From: Amyelois transitella
Lineage: Eukaryota > Arthropoda > Insecta > Lepidoptera > Pyralidae
DNA length: 64,000 bases
Assembly (NCBI RefSeq): GCF_032362555.1
Contig: NC_083531.1
Span: 1,240,001 to 1,304,000 of the forward strand
Reading direction: 5' to 3'
The notes beneath the pieces were generated by a model. It did no database searches, was not told where the DNA came from, and worked only from the letters and a program-made list of their open reading frames with translations. The position numbers were made by a program, and so were the translations under genes. How positions within the stretch are numbered: the first letter of the stretch is position 1; each line of letters opens with the position of its first letter. Of this stretch, positions 56,148-63,167 are shown in pieces.

Positions 56148-59100
56148 ATATCTATATGGCTTGATCCTATAAAAATCAAAACTTTTATTCAATATTATGG
56201 TACACTTCAACATTACTTAATAATTGTCATATCTTTTGGTTTCACAACATTGGTTGACGTCGAATTACTCGTAATTACTTAAAACTAAGTGTACTGCCGC
56301 TTCCGAAGCGTCAGTGCGGTAACAAACTGCACTGCATCATTTTCTTCAACATTGATCGATTGTTCGTTTACAGGATGATCTATACCAAACACATCTGCTG
56401 GCTGCAAGTTTCAAGAAACCGCCGGTGGATCAGAGATACAGGGATGATGACGAGGTCCTCTCAGTGAGGAGTTCGGAAGGTATGTAAAATAGAAAGTTAA
56501 AGAATGTTCTAGAAAGTATCCGCCATTGCAAGTGATTTGTTTTCTTTTATAACTATGTAGGTACTAAATTTTTTTTTGTTACTGTGGAAATTTCTGTGCA
56601 ATAAAAATATTATAAACAAACAAGCAAACAGAGAAAATGTTCTTTGATAGAATCTACATACATACATATATATAGTCACGTCTATTTCGCTTTCGGAATA
56701 AACAGAGCCAACATTCTTAAAAAAAGGCTAATAATAGGCCACGTTCAAGTCGATCTATTTGTTCAAAACGTAAAATATTTTTAATATTGGCATGATAATA
56801 ACTTATGTAATAACTTAAGATAGAAGATCCTTTAAGTAGAGACTAAATAGATTAACCGACTTGGTATTACATGGATCTCACAACTTTTTACAGTAGAAAG
56901 ACTGAGCTGCGAGACTTGGGTTTTTTTACAGGATGTTTTTGATGGTTCTTCTTTTAGGCGACGGGCTAGCAACCTGTCACTTTATATGAATCTCAATTCT
57001 ATCAGTAAGTCAAACAGCTGATCGTGGCCCTATCAGGATTTTCAAGACTGTTGACTCTGTCTACCCTACAAGGGATATAGACGTGACCATATATATGTAC
57101 GTATGTACTATGGTAAAGCCAAAACCCATTAGTTTATTTATTTTTTCCGTTAAGTGTATCACAAAAATGTACTAGAAGTGTGATAGCGGGTAATAAATTT
57201 ATTTATTAAATATATTGTTTCAGGTAACGCGTCTGTGAAGGAGGCTGACGCACGTATAGAGAAATTAGAGGATAGTTCCAACTCTGACTCGGACAGCAGC
57301 AGTTCTGGGTCTGGTGAGTGATTTTATATACATACATACATATCTATATCCCTTGCAGGGTAGACAGAGCTTACAGTCTTGTAAAGACTGATAGGGCCAC
57401 GTTCAGCTATTTGACTTTAATATAGAATTGAGATTCTAATAGTGACGGGTTGCTAGCCCATCGCCTTAAAGAAGAATTCCAAGTTTATAATCCTACCCCT
57501 TAGTCGCCTTATACGACATCCATGGGAGAGTGATGGAGTGGTCCTATTATTTTTTCTATTTGGTGCCGGGAACCACACGGCACTTAATGATTTTATATCT
57601 AAATTATAATTGTCGTCCTGGCAAAGGGTCAGGTCAAGAGTACACGAAATCGACCCGAGCTTGCATGAAGAGAGTTATGAATAGGGATGAAGCGAAAGAA
57701 GTATGCAGAGATCGTGGCAAGTGGAAAGAGATAGTCTCTGCCTACCCCTCCGGGAGAAGGCGTGATTTTATATATGTGTGTATGTATTATAAATATATAC
57801 TAGCTGTCCCGGCAAACGTTGTTTTGCCATATAAATATTTTTAAAGTAATTTCTTGTTAAAAAAAAATGTTAAGTGTCAACCCTTAACACTTAGGGGTAT
57901 GAAAAATAGATGTTAGCCAATTCTCAGACCTATTGAATATGCATGCAAAATTTGGTTAAAATCGGTAAAGCCGTTTCGGAGGAGTACGGAGACAAACATT
58001 GTGACATGAGAATTTTATATATAAGATTATAATTATCGTCCTGGCAAAGGGTCAGGTCAAGAGTACACGAAATCGACCCAAGCTTGCATGAAGAGAGTTA
58101 TGAATATTGATGAAGCGAAGGAAGTATGCAGAAATCGTGGCAAGTGGAAAGATGTAGTCTCTGCCTACCCCCAAAGGAGGATACTGACGGGCATACCAAC
58201 AGACAGCCCAAACCACTAGGTGCTTATATACGTGGGATTCTTCTTTTAGGCGATGGGCTAGCAACCTGTCACTATTTGAATCACAATTCTATCAATATGC
58301 CTAACAGCTGAACGTGGCCCGTCAGTCTTTCAACACTGCTAGGCTCTGTCTACCCCGCAATTGGTATATAGACGTGATTGTATGTATGTATTTATGTATA
58401 ATTTTTGGTTCAAAGGGTCATCGAGTTCCGGTTCCAATTCATCGTCGAGTTCGGACAGTTCAAGTTCGTCGGACAGTTCCGATTCGGAATCGGACAGCGA
58501 GAGAGGCAAGACTGAAGCGGCGCCGAGGGTGAACAGGTAAATAGTGTAGCATTGACAATGATAGATGGCGCTGTGATGATATTTTGTACTTCGTTTTGAT
58601 GCTAGATGGCGTTATGTTCAAAATTTAAATTCTCAATGAATTTCTTCGGTGGTATAAGCTTAGTTGATAGTTCAAGTTCGTCGGACAGTTCCGATTCGGA
58701 ATCGGACAGCGAGGGAGGCAAGACTGAAGCGGCGCCGAGGGTGAACAGGTAAATAGTGTAGCATTGACAATGATAGATGGCGCTGTGATGATATTTTGTA
58801 CTTCGTTTTGATGCTAGATGGCGTTATGTTCAAAATTTAAATTCTCAATGAATTTCTTCGGTGGTATAAGCTCAGTTGATAGTTCAAGTTCGTCGGACTG
58901 ATCCAGTTCCTAAACGTACAGCGACAAAAGCAAGACTTGAATCCGCGTCGAGGGTAAACAGATAAAAAGTGTGGAATTTTAACAATAGATGGCGTTGTGT
59001 TAAAATCATGGCCATGCGTTACTGTTACTGTTTTACCGTCAGTCGTCAGTTTACGAATGAACCCCGATGTACGGTCAACAAAACGCATTCGTTCATTCAA

Positions 59101-62100
59101 CGCTAACCGCTAATAGATGGCGTTGTAATGTTAATTAAAACTCGCCGTTTTTGTCACTAGATGGCGTTAACAAGTGTGGTGCTATAATTATTTTTAGATA
59201 AGAAATTCAACCTGTAGGTAAAACAGTTCATGTTCAGTTCCGGTTCCATGTTTTACCTTTCAGTACCCAAAGGTTGGCTGGAAGAGATTTGCTTAGAAAT
59301 AAGTCTGCCTTTGCTCAACATATTCTTAATGTGTGTTTCTACTACATATGTATATTTTTTTATGGGCAATAAAGATAATTTGTATTGTATTGTATTGTTA
59401 AGTACATTAATATTTGGAAATTGTTTAAAATGGACACCATTTTATTCAGCTGATAATTATTTTTTATATTAATTAATGTATTTCTTGTTTCTCAGCCCAC
59501 CGCCTGTCAATAACACATCACAAGAAGACGAGAGGTAATTTTTTCTAATGGATCTATTTATCTATATTAATATTATTAATATTATAATTATAAAGCTTAA
59601 GAGTTTGTTTGTTTGAACGCGCTAATCTCAGGAACTACTGGGTCGAATTGAAAAATTATTTTTGTGTTGAATAGACCATTTATCGAGGAAGGCTTTAGGC
59701 TATATAACATCACGCAATCAAAAGTTGCACTTTTAGGAGGAAAATTATTCATCCTCGAGGGCTTCAATGATGCCCAAAATAACTATTCCGCGCGAACGAA
59801 GTTGCGAGCACAGCTAGTTTTAAATATTACTATAGAGCAGTCACTTTGGAAAATTAATTATTTAAGATTTCTAACTCGCGATAGCACCTTTTTTATAAAC
59901 AGTGATAATATTTGGTAATGTTTCTATTTTCTTTTATATGTTCTATTTATATGTTCGTTGACCTCAGTCAAATGGAATTCTCTTAATATCTAGCTCCTAA
60001 TTTACACATACTATCTTTAATTTTGACGGCCTCTAAGGCGTAGCGGTAGTGTGCTTGTCTGTGTCATCGGAGGACCCGTGTTCGAATCTCGGCCAAGGCA
60101 TTATGAGAAACGAACTTTTTCTGATTGACTTAGGATGTTTATCTTTATAAGTATTTACTATAAAAAATTGTAATGTTGAATTAGTATCTCGTAACATAAG
60201 TCTCGAACATACTTCGTGGCTAACTTAATCTGTGTAATCTGTCCCGTATATATTTATTTATTGAAGTACTCAAAGCAATGTTATAATTTCATGACGTTCC
60301 TTTATATGTAAATATAAAAATAAAATAATATTAATAAGAAAAATTCAATTATGTAAAACTTTATTCAACATCACTCCCTAATAAATACAGATCCTACGGC
60401 GAATGGTCGTACAGCGGCAACCAATCGGATTCGGACCCCGATTCGGACCCGGAGCGGACCCTGGACATACCCCCCCCGCAGGACGACATCAGCGAGTCGG
60501 ACAACGAGTCCCCTGACAAGAGGTTCCAATGTCGCGTCTGCAGAAAGTGGTACTCCACCAAGGTTACCCTCAAGTGAGTGATTTCAATATCCCACTAATA
60601 TTATAAATGCGCAAGTTTGTATGGCAGGATGTCAGTATAGATGTTTGTTACTCTTTCACGCGAAAACTACTGAACCTATTACGATGAAATTTGGTATGTG
60701 GGTAGCTGAAGACTTAGAAAAACACATAGGATACTTTTTATCCCAGAGTTCCCGCGAGATTGCTAGGGTTTCCATGCGGACGAAGTCGCGGGCGGCCTCT
60801 AGTATCCAAATATGATGATTTTTAATTTTGCACGATCAGGTTTTTACACATAGCGACTCCCGTCTGACTCCCGAAAACTTCGCCGAGAAAACTTACCCGT
60901 AGTGAAACATGGTTATTCAAATTCAAGATGTTTCATTTGAACCTATGTCTTCCTGCGCATCACTCTTTACTATTCGGTATTTGAATGATGACACCGTCGA
61001 CTCACCTTTTCAATAATTTTGTTCAGTAAAAGGAAATGTTGACTGCGTGATTAAACTATTGAAAGCAAACACAGATTAATTTATATATACCTATAATCAC
61101 TTGTATTTTAAATACATACAACAATTTACACTTATTGTAATAATTATTCTCAAGACTGTCGTAAAAGGCGACTAAAGGATAGGCTTATAAACTTGGGATT
61201 CTTCTTTTAGGCGACAGGCTAGCAACCTGTCACTATTTGAATCTCAATTCTATCATTAAGCCAAATGACATACGTATGCATATATATGCCATACCAACTT
61301 TCTACAATGTCGTTTTTGTGAAATCTCTATGATTTAATTCTCACATCCAGAATCCACCAGCGCGTCCACCAAAACAGAGGGAGCGGCAACTCCCGATCGC
61401 GGGCGAGATCTTCTGATCGATATGAATGTGATTGCTGTAACGAGACCTTCAACCGCAGAGACAAGCTTTGGGACCACAAGTAAGTTGTTTCGAATATACG
61501 GTACTGATGGAAATTTTATGTGATCCCACTTCTGACCCCAAAAAAACTTCAAGAGAGTAAAAATGTATCGCACTTATTCGGTTAAGTTAAATAAAATCGT
61601 AATCTGGCACGTGTATCAAATTCAGTTGCCTACTAATAAACTAGCAAGATCCTCGGACCGATACTGCGACATTCAAAATGACAATGCTGCCACTTAATAA
61701 AAATTGCGTTTTATTTTCAGGGAGAAAGTGTCAATTATAAAAATTGTTTTTTTTTTTTCAGGGAGAAAGTATTATACATACATACATATGGTCACGTCTA
61801 TATCCCTTGCGAGTTAGACAGAGCCAATAGTCTTGAAAAGACTGAAAGGCCACGTTCGGCTATTTGGCTTAATAATAGAATTGAGATTCAAATAGTGACA
61901 GGTTGCTAGCCCATCGCTTAAAAGAGGAATCCTAAGTTTATAAGCCTATCCCTTAGTCGTCTTTTACGACATCCATGGAAAAAAGTGATGGAGTGGTTCT
62001 ATTCTTTTTTGTATTGGTGCCGGGAACCACACGGTTAAGAAAAGTTAAGATAGTATTAATTATAACAATTGCTTTTTTATTTTTTCAGGGAGAAAGAACA

Positions 62101-62204
62101 CCGCGGCTCTATGACGGTGCGCTGTGACGTCTGCCGCAAGTGTTTCGAGGACGACGCGGAGTTGGCGGCGCACGATCGGTCCCACACGGCCGACGAGAGA
62201 GCTG
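43072..62204 (+). CDS. AT-hook and C2H2 zinc-finger nuclear protein, 3' end beyond window
   Basis: I cannot name the orthologue. Seventeen coding exons join with matching phases into 615 codons with no stop: 43072-43216, 44378-44482, 45089-45205, 47089-47205, 48003-48053, 48817-49002, 51609-51697, 52494-52575, 54527-54604, 55941-56032, 56374-56479, 57224-57313, 58416-58536, 59496-59534, 60391-60573, 61351-61479 and 62089-62204. Order of domains: acidic/Ser N-terminus with a PEKKPKLE nuclear-signal-like patch; AT-hooks with GRP at 98-100, 140-142 and 282-284; a strongly basic section (163-270); an acidic Ser/Asp/Glu-rich middle (about 299-515); then three C2H2 fingers (Cys520/523-His536/540, Cys560/563-His576/581, Cys589/592-His605/609). 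This is a DNA-binding chromatin or transcription factor by architecture. More fingers probably follow. Confidence 0.85.
43443..43715 (-). mobile_element. SINE family A with small duplication
   Basis: AACATATCACATCTAAATCC to GGTAACCACACGG; the block TATAAGCCTATTC is doubled. Confidence 0.75.
44003..44193 (+). mobile_element. SINE family A, 3' end missing
   Basis: GTGCCGTTTGGTTCCCGGCA to GCTGAACGTGGCCATTC. Confidence 0.85.
44378..44482 (+). CDS. AT-hook/ZF exon 2
   Basis: Acceptor TTATCTTTGCCAG, donor GTGAGT, 105 nt, phase 1 to 1. Encodes [20 protein letters not shown] and [11 protein letters not shown]. Confidence 0.8.
45089..45205 (+). CDS. AT-hook/ZF exon 3, first AT-hook
   Basis: Acceptor TTTTTATAG, donor GTGAGT, 117 nt, phase 1 to 1. 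[17 protein letters not shown] followed by a basic stretch. Confidence 0.9.
45239..45690. repeat. 88-bp direct repeat flanking a reversed SINE A
   Basis: The block from TTCCTACAGAAGA to CATAAAATTAAGAACAT occurs at 45243-45334 and 45605-45690, on each side of family A (45333-45598). Confidence 0.85.
45790..46018 (+). mobile_element. tRNA-derived SINE family D, copy 1 of a tandem pair
   Basis: tRNA-like head with box A TGGCGCAGCGG and box B GGTTCGAATCC, then a body ending in GTATCGTTGAGTTAGTATCT and a TTTAT-rich tail. Confidence 0.85.
46029..46260 (+). mobile_element. tRNA-derived SINE family D, copy 2
   Basis: Near-identical to the copy ending at 46018 and only ten bases after it; probably inserted in or slipped from its A/T-rich tail. 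Confidence 0.85.
46287..46490 (+). mobile_element. LINE family C 3' end
   Basis: Clean forward copy: GACGAACGTATCTTGATAAA to GCGTGATTTTATGTATGTA. Frame reads [20 protein letters not shown]. Confidence 0.8.
46495..46722 (-). mobile_element. SINE family A, degenerate
   Basis: GGTCAGTCTTGAAAAAAAGG to GAGAACCACACGGCA. Confidence 0.65.
47089..47205 (+). CDS. AT-hook/ZF exon 4, second AT-hook
   Basis: Acceptor CTTTTTTTTCAG, donor GTAAGT, also 117 nt and phase 1 to 1. [20 protein letters not shown] is a clear paralogue of exon 3, so the pair arose by exon duplication. Confidence 0.9.
47488..47645 (+). mobile_element. family E repeat
   Basis: AGAAATAGATTTATTTTCAA to GAGCGTCAATTTACAAA; shares the CCGCTCCCAAAGCGCATGTA block with 13550-13590 and 19580-19620. 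Confidence 0.75.
47710..47975 (+). mobile_element. SINE family A
   Basis: Full forward copy ending 28 nt before the exon 5 acceptor. Confidence 0.85.
48003..48053 (+). CDS. AT-hook/ZF exon 5, basic
   Basis: Acceptor TTTGTTTCAG, donor GTGAGT, 51 nt, phase 1 to 1. [17 protein letters not shown]. Confidence 0.8.
48817..49002 (+). CDS. AT-hook/ZF exon 6, basic, possibly alternative
   Basis: Acceptor ATTTTTAATAG, donor GTAAAA, 186 nt, phase 1 to 1, open throughout and Lys/Arg-rich (for example [19 protein letters not shown]). If the donor is not used, the frame reads 17 more codons to a TAA at 49050, so it may also be an alternative last exon. Confidence 0.65.
49053..50200 (+). other. SINE-free AT-rich stretch, possible alternative 3' UTR
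   Basis: Follows the in-frame TAA after exon 6. It contains AATAAA at 49286 and further ones near 49583 and 49647, and about 1.1 kb with none of the SINEs that fill the other introns. Consistent with a 3' UTR of a short isoform; otherwise simply a clean piece of intron. Confidence 0.35.
50336..50613 (-). mobile_element. tRNA-related SINE family F
   Basis: GATACTGGATTGGGTGAGTC to CCGTTCGACCACTGAAG; GGATTTGAACCT is box B in reverse. Confidence 0.7.
50685..50915 (+). mobile_element. SINE family A
   Basis: Forward copy lacking the first ~20 nt; ATACAAAAAAGAATAGGACC to (TATG)n. Confidence 0.8.
50953..51243 (-). mobile_element. tRNA-related SINE family F
   Basis: AAAAATTGGGTGAGTCAGGT to CCTTACCTATTCGACCGACG. 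Confidence 0.7.
51403..51549 (-). mobile_element. LINE family C 3' end
   Basis: ACATACATACATATATAAAA to CATGCAAGTTCGACGG, just before exon 7. Confidence 0.75.
51609..51697 (+). CDS. AT-hook/ZF exon 7, basic
   Basis: Acceptor AATTTCAG, donor GTAAGT, 89 nt, phase 1 to 0. [20 protein letters not shown] then NPNAKKNDS. Confidence 0.85.
51785..52276 (-). mobile_element. older SINE family A copy split by the insertion at 51892
   Basis: The tail half is at 51785-51891 and the remainder at 52152-52276, in reverse orientation. Confidence 0.85.
51892..52151 (+). mobile_element. SINE family A, full-length reference copy
   Basis: Inserted into an older reversed family A copy and flanked by an 11-bp perfect duplication, atagaattgag, at 51881-51891 and 52152-52162. 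This fixes the ends: GTGCCGTGTGGTTCCCGGCA at the 5' end and (TATG)n at the 3' end, about 260 bp. No tRNA-type box B is visible. Confidence 0.9.
52303..52454 (+). mobile_element. RTE-like family B fragment with internal duplication
   Basis: The block CGGGGAAAATTATTC to GACGCCCAAAAT is present twice; ends GACGAAGTCGCGGGCGCAGC and TAGT. Confidence 0.75.
52494..52575 (+). CDS. AT-hook/ZF exon 8, third AT-hook
   Basis: Acceptor TTTTTTTCCAACAG, donor GTGAGT, 82 nt. [20 protein letters not shown]. Confidence 0.9.
52583..52765 (-). mobile_element. SINE family A, 3' part
   Basis: Starts eight bases after the exon 8 donor; ACATACATACATATGATCAC to AGTTAATAAGCC. Confidence 0.85.
53086..53400. mobile_element. 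family E repeats, two overlapping copies
   Basis: AAAATTTTTATTCATTATTATG to ATATCCAAACATAG, then another start at 53325 (ATGTTTTATTTTCAAATTAGG). Confidence 0.65.
53445..53700 (-). mobile_element. SINE family A
   Basis: Full reverse copy in intron 8. Confidence 0.85.
53812..54272 (+). mobile_element. SINE family A split by a reversed LINE C end
   Basis: 5' part 53812-53920, LINE C end 53921-54050 (reverse), 3' part 54110-54272. Confidence 0.7.
54268..54354. repeat. (AT)n microsatellite, about 43 units
   Basis: Grows directly out of the TATGTATGTATA tail of the family A copy and is followed at 54355 by the 5' end of a second family A copy. Confidence 0.95.
54355..54500 (+). mobile_element. 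SINE family A, rearranged
   Basis: GTGCCGTGTGGTTCCCAGCA to GGCGACTAAAGGAT, then a reversed tail-half fragment, ending near the exon 9 acceptor. Confidence 0.7.
54527..54604 (+). CDS. AT-hook/ZF exon 9
   Basis: Acceptor TTTTTTGTCTCAG, donor GTGAGT, 78 nt, phase 1 to 1. [20 protein letters not shown] then EEPDL, the start of the acidic middle. Confidence 0.85.
54617..54908 (+). repeat. 42-bp minisatellite inside an RTE-like family B fragment
   Basis: Family B starts normally (CTATACTAATATTATAAAGC). The GAACGCGCTAATCTCAGGAA / TTCGAATGTTTGTTT block is then repeated six times (54667, 54709, 54751, 54793, 54835, 54877). Confidence 0.9.
55100..55277 (+). mobile_element. RTE-like 3' end, other family
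   Basis: ATAGTATAAAACAAAGTCGC to GTGCGAAGCCGGGGCGGGTC and GCTAGTA, a typical insect RTE 3' end. Confidence 0.65.
55681..55727. repeat. (AT)n microsatellite
   Basis: Next to the tail end of the reversed family A copy at 55735-55917. Confidence 0.95.
55735..55917 (-). mobile_element. SINE family A, 5' two-thirds
   Basis: GGCTTAATGATAGAATTGAG to GCCGGTAACCACACGGCAC, 23 nt before exon 10. Confidence 0.85.
55941..56032 (+). CDS. AT-hook/ZF exon 10
   Basis: Acceptor TTTTTTTTTACAG, donor GTGAGT, 92 nt. [20 protein letters not shown] then [10 protein letters not shown]. The 5' end of a reversed family A SINE lies about 25 nt upstream. Confidence 0.85.
56163..56372 (+). mobile_element. family E repeat
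   Basis: ATCAAAACTTTTATTCAATA to CATTTTCTTCAACATTGATC, running into the exon 11 acceptor region. Confidence 0.65.
56374..56479 (+). CDS. AT-hook/ZF exon 11
   Basis: Acceptor TTCGTTTACAG, donor GTATGT, 106 nt. [20 protein letters not shown] then [15 protein letters not shown]. Confidence 0.85.
56665..57112. mobile_element. degenerate SINE A copies around an unassigned repeat
   Basis: Reverse fragment 56665-56745, unassigned repeat 56755-56945 (its complement occurs at 4150-4325), forward A 3' part 56945-57112. Confidence 0.65.
57224..57313 (+). CDS. AT-hook/ZF exon 12, Ser/Asp-rich
   Basis: Acceptor ATATTGTTTCAG, donor GTGAGT, 90 nt, phase 1 to 1. [20 protein letters not shown] then DSDSSSSGS. 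Confidence 0.85.
57327..57585 (-). mobile_element. SINE family A
   Basis: ATACATACATACATATCTAT to GGGAACCACACGGCAC, nine bases after the exon 12 donor. Confidence 0.85.
57612..57788 (+). mobile_element. LINE family C 3' end
   Basis: GTCGTCCTGGCAAAGGGTCA to GGCGTGATTTTATATATGTG. Confidence 0.75.
57795..58028 (-). mobile_element. unassigned TE fragment
   Basis: TATACTAGCTGTCCCGGCAA to ATTTTATATATAAGATTATAA, a type I know as common in insect genomes. Confidence 0.55.
58030..58180 (+). mobile_element. LINE family C 3' end
   Basis: Shares its first 60 nt, including the rare TACACGAAATCGACCC variant, with 57612-57788, so the two are a duplicated pair. Confidence 0.75.
58230..58395 (+). mobile_element. 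SINE family A, 3' part
   Basis: GTGGGATTCTTCTTTTAGGC to TATGTATGTATTTATG, ending about 20 nt before exon 13. Confidence 0.8.
58416..58536 (+). CDS. AT-hook/ZF exon 13, Ser-rich
   Basis: Acceptor TTGGTTCAAAG, unusually weak, only about 30 nt after the (TATG)n tail of a family A copy; donor GTAAAT; 121 nt. A run of Ser/Asp ([20 protein letters not shown]) then [10 protein letters not shown]. Confidence 0.75.
58457..59000 (+). repeat. 212-bp tandem triplication containing exon 13
   Basis: Units begin at 58457, 58669 and 58881. The first two are almost identical over exon and intron, so that duplication is recent. The third is diverged, with a TGA in the exon frame and a lost donor. Confidence 0.9.
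58671..58748 (+). CDS. duplicated Ser-rich exon 13b, possible extra exon
   Basis: Second unit of the 212-bp tandem repeat. GTTGATAG provides an acceptor at the right phase and GTAAAT the donor, giving a 78-nt phase 2 to 2 cassette differing from exon 13 by one residue (EGGK for ERGK). Use is unproven. Confidence 0.35.
59496..59534 (+). CDS. AT-hook/ZF exon 14, 39-nt microexon
   Basis: Acceptor TTCTTGTTTCTCAG, donor GTAATT, phase 2 to 2. [12 protein letters not shown]. Confidence 0.75.
59558..59818 (+). mobile_element. RTE-like family B
   Basis: Complete but internally shortened copy in intron 14. Confidence 0.8.
60026..60262 (+). mobile_element. tRNA-derived SINE family D
   Basis: Older copy (GGCCTCTAAGGCGTAGCGG; GTTCGAATCTCGG) in the intron between exons 14 and 15. 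Confidence 0.8.
60391..60573 (+). CDS. AT-hook/ZF exon 15, acidic region and zinc finger 1
   Basis: Acceptor AATAAATACAG, donor GTGAGT, 183 nt. [19 protein letters not shown], then [17 protein letters not shown], the first half of finger 1. GC-rich against AT-rich flanks. Confidence 0.9.
60590..60805 (+). mobile_element. RTE-like element, related family
   Basis: CCACTAATATTATAAATGCG to GACGAAGTCGCGGGCGGCCT and CTAGTA: same terminal block as family B, different body. Confidence 0.7.
61150..61268 (+). mobile_element. SINE family A, central part
   Basis: AAGACTGTCGTAAAAGGCGA to ATCATTAAGCCAAATG. Confidence 0.8.
61351..61479 (+). CDS. AT-hook/ZF exon 16, fingers 1-2
   Basis: Acceptor TTCTCACATCCAG, donor GTAAGT, 129 nt. 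Supplies IHQRVH of finger 1 and [19 protein letters not shown] of finger 2. Introns split fingers 1 and 2 in the same phase. Confidence 0.9.
61713..61771 (+). repeat. two decoy copies of the exon 17 acceptor
   Basis: TTTTCAGGGAGAAAGT occurs at 61715-61730 and 61756-61771. The real acceptor region near 62084 has TTTTCAGGGAGAAAG. The decoys and the real site are separated by a reversed family A SINE (61772-62035). After the decoys the frame does not continue the finger. Confidence 0.8.
61772..62035 (-). mobile_element. SINE family A between duplicated splice acceptors
   Basis: Full reverse copy, ATACATACATACATATGGTC to GGGAACCACACGG. Confidence 0.9.
62089..62204 (+). CDS. AT-hook/ZF exon 17, end of finger 2 and finger 3
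   Basis: Acceptor TTATTTTTTCAG, donor GTACAT, 116 nt. [20 protein letters not shown] then [18 protein letters not shown]. Two earlier copies of the acceptor (61720 and 61761) are followed by the same first bases of the exon. Confidence 0.85.
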
Positions 62205-62252
62205 GTACATTTATATCTTATATTTATATATAAATACAATATTCATTCATGT

Positions 62253-62500
62253 CTATACTAATATTATAAAGCTGAAGAGTTTGTTTGTTTGTTTGAACGC
62301 GCTAATCTCAGGAACTACTGGTTCGAATTGATAAATTATGGCTATATAACATCACGCTGCAACTATAAGGAGAAAATGTAAACGAAGAAATAATGGAAAA
62401 TGTAAAAAAAAAACGAGGTAAATTATTCATCCTTGAGGGCTTCAATGATGTCCAAAATAACTATTCCACGCAGACGAAGTCGCGGGCACAGCTAGTTTTT
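62253..62500 (+). mobile_element. RTE-like family B
   Basis: CTATACTAATATTATAAAGC to GACGAAGTCGCGGGCACAGC and TAGT, 49 nt after the exon 17 donor. Confidence 0.8.
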
Positions 62501-62505
62501 TAATG

Positions 62506-62705
62506 TAGACAATGTGCATTCGTCCACGATTTAAGAGATCTATATTTGTATATTGACGTCCGATGAAAACGCTGCAGTGTAGTTTGTTCCGCCGATTCTT
62601 CTACACATGCGCTTTGGAAGCGGCAGTAGTTATAATTAGATACAAGTGATGTGACATTAATAAGTGACACCTTGTATCCAATATTGAAAATAAATCTGTT
62701 CTATT
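62506..62705 (-). mobile_element. family E repeat
   Basis: GTGCATTCGTCCACGATTTA to AAAATAAATCTGTTCTATTTC, same orientation and layout as 19490-19696. Confidence 0.75.
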
Positions 62706-62728
62706 TCTCGGCCTCTTATTCTATTCGA

Positions 62729-62845
62729 CGGCCTCTGTGGCGCAGCGGTAGTACGCTGGTCTGTGAAACAGTAGGTCCCGGGTTCGAATCCCGGCCAGGG
62801 CATGATGAGAAACGAACTTTCTCTGATTGGCCTGGGTCTTGTATA
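62729..62845 (+). mobile_element. tRNA-derived SINE (family D), truncated by the LINE
   Basis: Starts GGCCTCTGTGGCGCAGCGG (box A-like) and has GGTTCGAATCCCGG (box B). It stops at GGGTCTTG, where intact copies continue. Confidence 0.8.
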
Positions 62846-63167
62846 TTTTTATTTTTTATTTTTATTTTATTTTATTTTTAATAGGAAGACCAACAGCTAC
62901 AAACATAATATAGTACTTAGTAGAAATAAAGCTAGTTAGCAAAGAAGCCAATTAAAGGTCCTCACAAATAAGAAACAAGATAAATAGAAAAAGTTGAACA
63001 CTGACAACACAAACTTAGAGTTCAAAAAAAAAAAAATAATAGAAACTTAAAGTAAAAGTTTTTACAAGATATGTTCTACGATTCACGTGCAAGATGCAGT
63101 ATACAATATAATTAAACTAAATTAGATTCCTATCTATGAGATACAAAATAAAAGGAAAATTTTGTTG
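62846..63167 (-). mobile_element. LINE 3' UTR and A-rich tail
   Basis: Continues the LINE from its stop codon to a TAAAA-repeat tail, which meets a truncated tRNA-derived SINE at 62845. Confidence 0.65.

Noticed and set aside
57612..57788. Short protein with MKRVMN and [10 protein letters not shown]
   Set aside because: It is the end of a retroelement ORF (family C) seen many times in the window, always truncated.
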